Positions 58,485-64,000 of a stretch of DNA of 64,000 nucleotides are shown piece by piece. The notes under the pieces were generated by a model. It saw only the letters and a list, made by a program, of their open reading frames with translations, was not told the origin of the DNA and made no database searches. Every line of letters starts with the position of its first letter. Positions within the stretch are counted from its first letter, which is position 1. This DNA is from Sphingomonas aquatilis (GTDB taxonomy: Bacteria > Pseudomonadota > Alphaproteobacteria > Sphingomonadales > Sphingomonadaceae), in NCBI RefSeq assembly GCF_014196115.1, contig NZ_JACIDB010000003.1, positions 372,001 through 436,000 on the forward strand, read 5' to 3'. The position numbers and the translations under genes are program-made.

Positions 58485-59552
58485 GTGTCTGTCAATGCAA
58501 AGAACTGGCAGGAACTGAAGAAGCCCAACGGCCTTGAGAAGAAGGGCGGCGATGGCAAGCGCAAGGCGACCTTCGTGGCCGAGCCGCTGGAGCGTGGCTT
58601 CGGCCTGACGCTCGGCAACGCGCTGCGTCGCGTGCTGCTCTCGTCGCTGCAGGGCGCCGCGGTCACCTCGATCAAGATCGAGAACGTGCTGCATGAGTTC
58701 AGCAGCCTTGCCGGCGTGCGCGAAGACGTCACGGACATCGTCCTGAACGTCAAGCAGATCGCGCTCAAGATGCAGGGCGAAGGCCCGAAGCGTCTCCAGC
58801 TGTCCGCCACCGGTCCGGCCGAGGTGAAGGCCGGCGACATCGCCGTGTCGGGCGATATCGAGGTGATGAACCCCGATCTGGTCATCTGCCATCTGGACGA
58901 AGGCGCGACGCTCAACATGGAGCTGACCGCCGACATCGGTAAGGGCTACGTGCCCGCGACCGCCAACCGTCCGGCCGATGCGCCGATCGGCCTGATCCCG
59001 GTCGATGCGCTGTATTCGCCGGTGCGCCAGGTGTCGTACAAGGTCGATCCGACCCGCGTCGGTCAGGACCTCGATTACGACAAGCTGACGCTGACGATCG
59101 AAACCGACGGCACGGTGACCCCGGAAGACGCGGTGGCCTATGCCGGCCGCATCCTTCAGGACCAGCTAGCGCTGTTCGTCCACTTCGACGATTCGGCGAT
59201 CACGCGCTCGTCGGCACCGATCGGCCAGGCGGCCGCTCCGGCAGCCGGTGGCGAGACGGCGGGCGACACGCAGCAGATCAACCGTTACCTCCTCAAGAAG
59301 GTCGACGAGTTGGAGCTGTCGGTGCGTTCGGCGAACTGCCTGAAGAACGACAACATCATCTATATCGGCGATCTGGTCGGCAAGACCGAAGCCGAGATGC
59401 TGCGTACCCCGAACTTCGGCCGCAAGTCCTTGAACGAAATCAAGGAAGTGCTCTCGTCGATGGGGCTGCGCCTGGGTATGGAAATCCCCGGCTGGCCGCC
59501 CGAGAACATCGAAGAGATGGCCAAGAAGCTCGAGCAGGAGATCATGGGCTAA
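58485..59552 (+). CDS. rpoA: DNA-directed RNA polymerase subunit alpha
   Basis: A 355-residue alpha subunit starting at GTG ([16 protein letters not shown]). The N-terminal assembly domain contains [20 protein letters not shown]; the C-terminal domain (about 275-345) has [16 protein letters not shown] and [17 protein letters not shown] for UP-element and activator contact. The linker between them is longer than in E. coli (329 residues). Alpha operon position rpsK-rpoA-rplQ. Confidence 0.98.
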   Translation: MSVNAKNWQELKKPNGLEKKGGDGKRKATFVAEPLERGFGLTLGNALRRVLLSSLQGAAVTSIKIENVLHEFSSLAGVREDVTDIVLNVKQIALKMQGEGPKRLQLSATGPAEVKAGDIAVSGDIEVMNPDLVICHLDEGATLNMELTADIGKGYVPATANRPADAPIGLIPVDALYSPVRQVSYKVDPTRVGQDLDYDKLTLTIETDGTVTPEDAVAYAGRILQDQLALFVHFDDSAITRSSAPIGQAAAPAAGGETAGDTQQINRYLLKKVDELELSVRSANCLKNDNIIYIGDLVGKTEAEMLRTPNFGRKSLNEIKEVLSSMGLRLGMEIPGWPPENIEEMAKKLEQEIMG

Positions 59553-59809
59553 GCTGCCTCGGGATAGCGATGCTATCCCGAAGACGGCGTCAGCCCGGCC
59601 GACGGGTCGGGGAGCGGCAACGCCGCAACCCGAACCCGATCGACGTGATCGGTGCGGCTTCGCCGCACCGCCACCCGGCCACCAAAAGACACCCTCCTCG
59701 GCGTGACTTTTGTGACTTTCCAAAAAGGGGCGAACGGCGGTCCCCTGATATCAAACCGCCAGCCTTGGGGTTCCGTGACACGGCCCCCTGACAAACGAAG
59801 GAAATACCC

Positions 59810-60232
59810 ATGCGTCATCGCGTCGGCGGCCGTAAGCTGCAGCGTACCTCGGCCCATCGTACGGCCCTGTTCCGCAACATGTCGGCCGCGCTCATCAAGC
59901 ATGAGCAGATCACCACCACCGTCGCCAAGGCGAAGGAACTGCGTCCCTACGTCGAAAAGCTGGTGACGCTGGCGAAGAAGGGCGGTCTCTCGAACCGTCG
60001 TCTGGCCCATGCTCGCCTGCTCGACGACGCGCAGCTGGTGAAGCTGTTCGACGTTCTCGCGTCGCGCTATGCCGACCGTAACGGCGGCTACACCCGCATC
60101 ATCAAGGCCGGCATCCGCGCGTCGGACGCGTCGCCGATGGCGATCATCGAATTCGTCGACCGCGACGTCTCGGCCAAGGGTCAGGATTCGGGCCCGGTGA
60201 TGTCGGACGAGGATTTCGACGAGGCGGCGTAA
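59810..60232 (+). CDS. rplQ: 50S ribosomal protein L17
   Basis: A 140-residue L17 ([58 protein letters not shown]...). Last gene of the ribosomal block. It is 257 bases after rpoA; I see no gene in that gap. Two hairpins follow its stop. Confidence 0.98.
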   Translation: MRHRVGGRKLQRTSAHRTALFRNMSAALIKHEQITTTVAKAKELRPYVEKLVTLAKKGGLSNRRLAHARLLDDAQLVKLFDVLASRYADRNGGYTRIIKAGIRASDASPMAIIEFVDRDVSAKGQDSGPVMSDEDFDEAA

Positions 60233-60332
60233 GTCGCAGCCCGGCTGCGACGCGGCTCAAGCCTCGTCCGGCCGGCGTCGCGGAAAGCGACGTCCGACGA
60301 CTCGGCTTTGCCGAGTCGTCCTTCGAATACGA

Positions 60333-60364
60333 AAGGCCGCACCAGCGATGGTGCGGCCTTTTTC
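60333..60364 (+). terminator. Rho-independent terminator after rplQ
   Basis: AAGGCCGCACCA and TGGTGCGGCCTT form a perfect 12-base stem with a GCGA loop and continue into TTTC. A second perfect stem, GACGACTCGGC-TTT-GCCGAGTCGTC (60296-60320), lies just before it. Confidence 0.92.
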
Positions 60365-60473
60365 GTGTTTGTCAGTCACTTGGCCCGCCGCGGCAAAGCC
60401 GCGTCGTCGGACGGGGCCTTCGCCCCGCCGGCCGGGCTTGGCCTTATGCGGCTGCGCCGCTAAGGCCGGCGCC

Positions 60474-62030
60474 ATGCAGCACAGCGACAGCATTCTCATC
60501 GTCGATTTCGGCAGCCAGGTCACGCAGCTCATCGCCCGCCGGGTGCGAGAGGCCGGGGTCTATTCGGAGATCGCGCCCTTCCAGTCCGCCGACGAGGCCT
60601 TCGACCGGGTTAAGCCTGCCGGCATCATCCTGTCCGGTGGTCCGGCCTCGGTCACTGCCGAGAACAGCCCTCGCGTGCCGCAGCGCTTCTTCGACGCCGG
60701 TCTGCCGATCCTCGGCATCTGTTACGGCCAGCAGGTCATGACCGCGCAGCTGGGAGGCCACGTCGTCGTCTCTGGCGACGGTGGCGAGTTCGGCAAGGCC
60801 TTCGTCGATGTGCAGACCAGCTGCGGTCTGTTCGACGGCCTGTGGGCCGAGGGTGAGCGCCACCAGGTGTGGATGAGCCACGGCGACAAGGTCGACGCGC
60901 TTGCGCCCGGCTTTACCCCCGTCGCCGTATCGGAAGGCGCGCCCTTCGCGATCGTCGCCGACGAGGCGCGCCGCTTCTATGGCGTGCAGTTCCACCCGGA
61001 GGTCGTCCACACGCCGGACGGCGGCAAGCTGATCGCCAATTTCGCCCGCCACGTCTGCGGCCTGACCGGCGACTGGACGATGGCCGAGTTCCGTGAGGCC
61101 AAGATCGCTGACATCCGCGCCCAGGTCGGTAGCGGCAAGGTGATCTGCGGTCTGTCGGGCGGCGTCGATTCGGCGGTCGCCGCACTGCTGATCCACGAGG
61201 CGATCGGCGACCAGCTGACCTGCGTGTTCGTCGACGGCGGCATCCTGCGCGCCGGTGAGGCGGAGCAGGTCGTCGGCCTGTTCCGGGGCCATTACAATAT
61301 CCCGCTGGTCCATGTGCAGGCGCAGAGCCTGTTCATGAACGGCCTCGCCGGAGTCACCGACCCCGAGGCGAAGCGCAAGTTCATCGGCAAGACCTTCATC
61401 GACGTCTTCGAAGCGGAAGCGAAGAAGATCGGTGGGGCGGCGTTCCTCGCGCAGGGCACGCTCTATCCCGACGTGATCGAAAGCGTCAGCTTTACCGGCG
61501 GCCCGTCGGTGACGATCAAGAGCCACCACAATGTCGGCGGCCTGCCCGAGCGCATGAACATGAAGCTCGTCGAGCCGCTGCGCGAGCTGTTCAAGGACGA
61601 GGTCCGCGCGCTAGGTCGCGAGCTGGGGCTGCCCGAAATCTTCGTCGGCCGCCACCCGTTCCCCGGACCGGGCCTCGCGATTCGTATCCCCGGCGAGGTC
61701 ACGCAGGAACGCTGCGACATCCTCCGGAAGGCGGATGCGATCTATCTCGAAGAGATCCGCAACGCCGGCCTGTACGATGCGATCTGGCAGGCGTTCGCGG
61801 TGCTGCTGCCGGTCCGCTCGGTCGGCGTGATGGGCGACGGTCGCACCTATGACAGCGTGCTGGCGTTGCGTGCGGTCACCTCGGTCGATGGCATGACCGC
61901 GGAGGCGTTCCAGTTCCCGGGCGACTTCCTGCCGCGGGTCGCGACTCGGATCATCAACGAGGTGAAGGGCGTCAACCGCGTCGTCTACGATTACACCAGC
62001 AAGCCCCCCGGTACGATCGAGTGGGAGTGA
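60474..62030 (+). CDS. guaA: GMP synthase (glutamine-hydrolysing)
   Basis: A 518-residue enzyme. The glutaminase domain has nucleophile C83 in GICYGQQ and the catalytic His in GVQFHPEV; the ATP-pyrophosphatase P-loop is SGGVDS; the dimerisation domain ends KPPGTIEWE. It converts XMP to GMP. The ATG at 60474 starts the conserved N-terminus; the terminator-like stem before it means it is transcribed on its own. Confidence 0.97.
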   Translation: MQHSDSILIVDFGSQVTQLIARRVREAGVYSEIAPFQSADEAFDRVKPAGIILSGGPASVTAENSPRVPQRFFDAGLPILGICYGQQVMTAQLGGHVVVSGDGGEFGKAFVDVQTSCGLFDGLWAEGERHQVWMSHGDKVDALAPGFTPVAVSEGAPFAIVADEARRFYGVQFHPEVVHTPDGGKLIANFARHVCGLTGDWTMAEFREAKIADIRAQVGSGKVICGLSGGVDSAVAALLIHEAIGDQLTCVFVDGGILRAGEAEQVVGLFRGHYNIPLVHVQAQSLFMNGLAGVTDPEAKRKFIGKTFIDVFEAEAKKIGGAAFLAQGTLYPDVIESVSFTGGPSVTIKSHHNVGGLPERMNMKLVEPLRELFKDEVRALGRELGLPEIFVGRHPFPGPGLAIRIPGEVTQERCDILRKADAIYLEEIRNAGLYDAIWQAFAVLLPVRSVGVMGDGRTYDSVLALRAVTSVDGMTAEAFQFPGDFLPRVATRIINEVKGVNRVVYDYTSKPPGTIEWE

Positions 62031-62070
62031 CCGGGCCGCGATCCTGCGGGGCAGGATCGCGGCCCGGTCA
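62028..62070 (+). other. Perfect 20-base hairpin beginning at the guaA stop codon
   Basis: Bases 62028-62047 are exactly complementary to 62051-62070 with a GGG loop; the stem includes the TGA stop. No T run follows, so an intrinsic terminator is unlikely. It may stabilise the message or be a mobile repeat. Confidence 0.75.
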
Positions 62071-62118
62071 CTCAGCGGCGAGCAGCCGCCGCTGGCTGAG
62101 TTGCACGGCGGTCCTATT

Positions 62119-62209
62119 CCGTTCGTGCTGAGCCTGTCGAAGCACGCCTCGCCACACGCGGTGGCGTCGCGCGCGGCGGGCTGCCCTTCGACAGGCTCAG
62201 GGCGAACGG
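62119..62209. repeat. Inverted repeat element, family C, copy 2
   Basis: CCGTTCGTGCTGAGCCTGTCGAAGCACG and its near-inverse GCCCTTCGACAGGCTCAGGGCGAACGG share the core GAGCCTGTC/GACAGGCTC with copy 1 at 56786-56873. It lies between the convergent guaA and pirin genes. Confidence 0.82.
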
Positions 62210-62228
62210 CGGAGTTTGGGTGAGCCGC

Positions 62229-62927
62229 CTACGCCACGTCCACCAGCACCAGTTCGCTGTCCTCCAGCGCGGTCACCCGCAGCACGTCCTGGTCCGCGAT
62301 CGCCGCGCCGTCGCGGGCGTTGACCCGCACGCCATCGATCTCGACCGCGCCCGTTGCCGGCACCAGATAGCCGCGCCGATCCTTGCCCAGCGAATACTCC
62401 GCGCTTTCGCCCGCCTTCAGCGTCGCTGCGACCACCCGGCCGTCCGTGCGAATGCGCAGCGCATCGCCGTCCTCCTCGTAACCGCTCGCCAACACGACGA
62501 ACTGCCCCGCGCGCTCGCCCTTGGGGAAGGGACGGGCACCCCAGCTCGGCTGTTCGCCGCGGCTGGTCGGCTGGATCCAGATCTGGAAGATCTTGGTCGT
62601 CACATCCTCACGATTATATTCGGCATGCGCGATGCCGGTGCCCGCGCTCATGACCTGCACGTCGCCTGCCTCGGTCCGGCCGAGGTTGCCGAGATTGTCC
62701 TGATGCGTGATCGCGCCTTCGCGGACGTAGGTGATGATTTCCATGTCGCGATGCGGGTGCGGCGGGAAACCCGATTGCGGCGCAATCGTATCGTCGTTCC
62801 AGACGCGCAGATTGCCCCAGCTTTCGCGCTTGGGATCATAGTAATTGGCGAAGCTGAAATGATGCTTGGCGTCGAGCCAGCCATGGTTGGCACCGCCCAG
62901 CGACGCGAAGGGACGAAGGTCGATCAT
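62229..62927 (-). CDS. Pirin family protein
   Basis: A 232-residue bicupin resembling YhaK-type pirins. The metal site is visible as H57, H59 (PHPHRDMEIITYV), H101 and E103 (HAEYN). Bacterial pirins may act as quercetin dioxygenases or redox sensors; the role here is unassigned. The ATG at 62927 gives MIDLRPFASLGGANHGWL, the usual opening. It is divergent from the shikimate-dehydrogenase-like gene 157 bases away. Confidence 0.9.
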   Translation of the reverse strand: MIDLRPFASLGGANHGWLDAKHHFSFANYYDPKRESWGNLRVWNDDTIAPQSGFPPHPHRDMEIITYVREGAITHQDNLGNLGRTEAGDVQVMSAGTGIAHAEYNREDVTTKIFQIWIQPTSRGEQPSWGARPFPKGERAGQFVVLASGYEEDGDALRIRTDGRVVAATLKAGESAEYSLGKDRRGYLVPATGAVEIDGVRVNARDGAAIADQDVLRVTALEDSELVLVDVA

Positions 62928-63084
62928 GATACGTCTCCCGATGAGGGGCGGCGGATCGCCGGCGGCCCTCGTTGAATCGCAATATGGCGCGGGTGGGCGA
63001 GGCGATGAAGGGCGGCAAACGGCAACGGTCCGTTCGCGAATTGACGTGCGTTGACGCGGGCGCCGACACGCGAGAGGAGGGGGC

Positions 63085-63894
63085 ATGACCAAGCCTCCTA
63101 TCGGCCGCGACACGCGGCTGTGTATGTCCCTGTCGGCGCGTCCCGGCAATTTCGGCTCGCGCTTCCATAACCGGCTGTACGAGCTGACGGGGCTGGACTT
63201 CGTCTACAAATCCTTCTCGACCACCGATCTGCCCGCGGCGGTGGGCGGCATTCGGGCGCTGAATATCCGCGGCTGCGCGATCTCGATGCCGTTCAAGGAG
63301 GCGGTGATTGCGCTGCTCGACGGCCTCGCGCCCTCCGCCGCGGCGATCGACAGCGTCAACACGATCGTCAACGACGATGGCGTGCTCACCGGCCACAATA
63401 CGGATTACGGCGCGGTGGTGGATCTGCTGCGCGACATCGACCCTGCCACGCGATTCGTGCTGCGCGGATCGGGTGGTATGGCCAAGGCGGTCGCTGCCGC
63501 GCTGCGCGACAGCGGCTTTGCCGACGGCACGATCGTCGCGCGCAACCGGGCGGCGGGCGAACCGCTCGCGACGCTGTACGGCTATCGCTGGGCGCCGGAG
63601 CTGACGGAGGGCGCGGCGCTGCTGATCAACGTGACGCCGCTCGGCATGACGGGTGCCGATGCCGATGCGCTCGCCTTTCCGGCCGAGATGATCGCGGACT
63701 GCACGATTGCCTTCGACGTCGTGCAATATCCGCCCGAAACGCCTTTCCTCCGCGCGGCGCACGAGGCGGGCAAGCGCTGCATCACCGGCACCGAGGTGGC
63801 GACGTTACAGGCCTTGCAGCAATTCATCCTGTACACGGGTGTGACGCCGACCGACGCGCAGGTCGCCGAGGCCGCCGCCTTCGCGCGCGGCTGA
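63085..63894 (+). CDS. Shikimate dehydrogenase-like protein
   Basis: A 269-residue protein of the AroE/YdiB fold. Catalytic Lys71 (SMPFKEAV) and the NTDYGAV motif (catalytic Asp107) are present. The nucleotide loop reads GSGGMAK in place of the usual GAGGAxR. The opening CMSLSARPGNFGSRFHN replaces the SLSP/SxSPxIHN shikimate-binding pattern, so the substrate may be quinate or another compound. It would reduce a ketoacid with NAD(P)H. It stands alone, not with aro genes. Confidence 0.8.
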   Translation: MTKPPIGRDTRLCMSLSARPGNFGSRFHNRLYELTGLDFVYKSFSTTDLPAAVGGIRALNIRGCAISMPFKEAVIALLDGLAPSAAAIDSVNTIVNDDGVLTGHNTDYGAVVDLLRDIDPATRFVLRGSGGMAKAVAAALRDSGFADGTIVARNRAAGEPLATLYGYRWAPELTEGAALLINVTPLGMTGADADALAFPAEMIADCTIAFDVVQYPPETPFLRAAHEAGKRCITGTEVATLQALQQFILYTGVTPTDAQVAEAAAFARG

Positions 63895-63940
63895 GCCGGA
63901 TCGGCGAGACACCGAGTCACATTCATCGATATTTATAAAA

Positions 63941-64000
63941 TGGCGCGCCCGGAACGATTCGAACGTCCGACCCTCAGATTCGTAGTCTGATGCTCTATCC
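63941..64000 (-). tRNA. tRNA-Arg (ACG anticodon), 5' part outside window
   Basis: The minus strand shows the D-arm end, anticodon stem-loop CAGACTACGAATCTG with anticodon ACG, T-arm GGACGTTCGAATCGTTCC and 3' GCGCCA. The 5' acceptor strand lies beyond 64000. ACG is read as ICG after adenosine deamination. Confidence 0.93.

Overview
The window is chromosomal, high-GC DNA from an alphaproteobacterium, most likely Sphingomonas or a close sphingomonad. The evidence is the phoR-pstSCAB-phoU-phoB order, the rpsL-rpsG-fusA-tuf-S10-spc-alpha ribosomal block with alphaproteobacterial protein sequences, the HPr-rel-A cassette, a TorF-type outer-membrane protein, and several families of short inverted repeats in the intergenic gaps. 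No database search was possible; every name rests on motifs, lengths and gene order read from the sequence.

Layout. 1-8827 (minus): end of an SDR dehydrogenase, a small exported Pro/Ala-rich protein, then the phosphate regulon (phoB, phoU, pstB, pstA, pstC, pstS, phoR). 8995-11588 (plus): a four-gene operon with a Tat-signal protein, a PqqD-like protein, an HprK-like kinase and a nucleotidyltransferase-fold protein. 11721-15653: gph divergent from glmU-glmS. 15678-26859: a complete 11.2-kb Tn7-like transposon inserted 24 bp after the glmS stop codon. It is flanked by a perfect 5-bp duplication (GTTGC), has TGT...ACA termini, and has repeated transposase-site-like motifs at both ends. It carries tnsA, tnsB, tnsC and tnsD, a second TniQ-family gene at the far end, a RES/Xre-type toxin-antitoxin pair, two small putative regulators and one unrecognised gene. 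26892-33828: a ROK sugar kinase, a receiver-GGDEF-EAL protein with its CHASE4-type histidine kinase, a TorF-like porin with a small exported partner, then nusG and secE. 34002-35066: a small membrane protein, tRNA-Trp and a membrane protein. 35339-60232: rpsL, rpsG, fusA, tuf, then S10, spc and alpha ribosomal genes. This block is interrupted twice, by an acyltransferase-3 gene between rpmD and rplO and by a two-component system plus three small genes between adk and rpsM. 60474-64000: guaA, pirin, a shikimate-dehydrogenase-like gene and a partial tRNA-Arg.

How the parts fit. PhoR/PhoB sense phosphate shortage, PstSCAB imports phosphate and PhoU links the two. GlmS and GlmU make UDP-GlcNAc, and the ROK kinase was probably the next gene of that unit before the transposon separated them. 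TnsA and TnsB should cut and join the element ends, TnsC is the ATPase connector, and TnsD should choose the glmS site; the second TniQ may choose another target. The most interesting candidates for follow-up are the dual-TniQ Tn7-like element with its minimal cargo and the PqqD/HprK/nucleotidyltransferase cassette, which resembles tailoring enzymes of lasso-peptide clusters but has no lasso cyclase or protease beside it.
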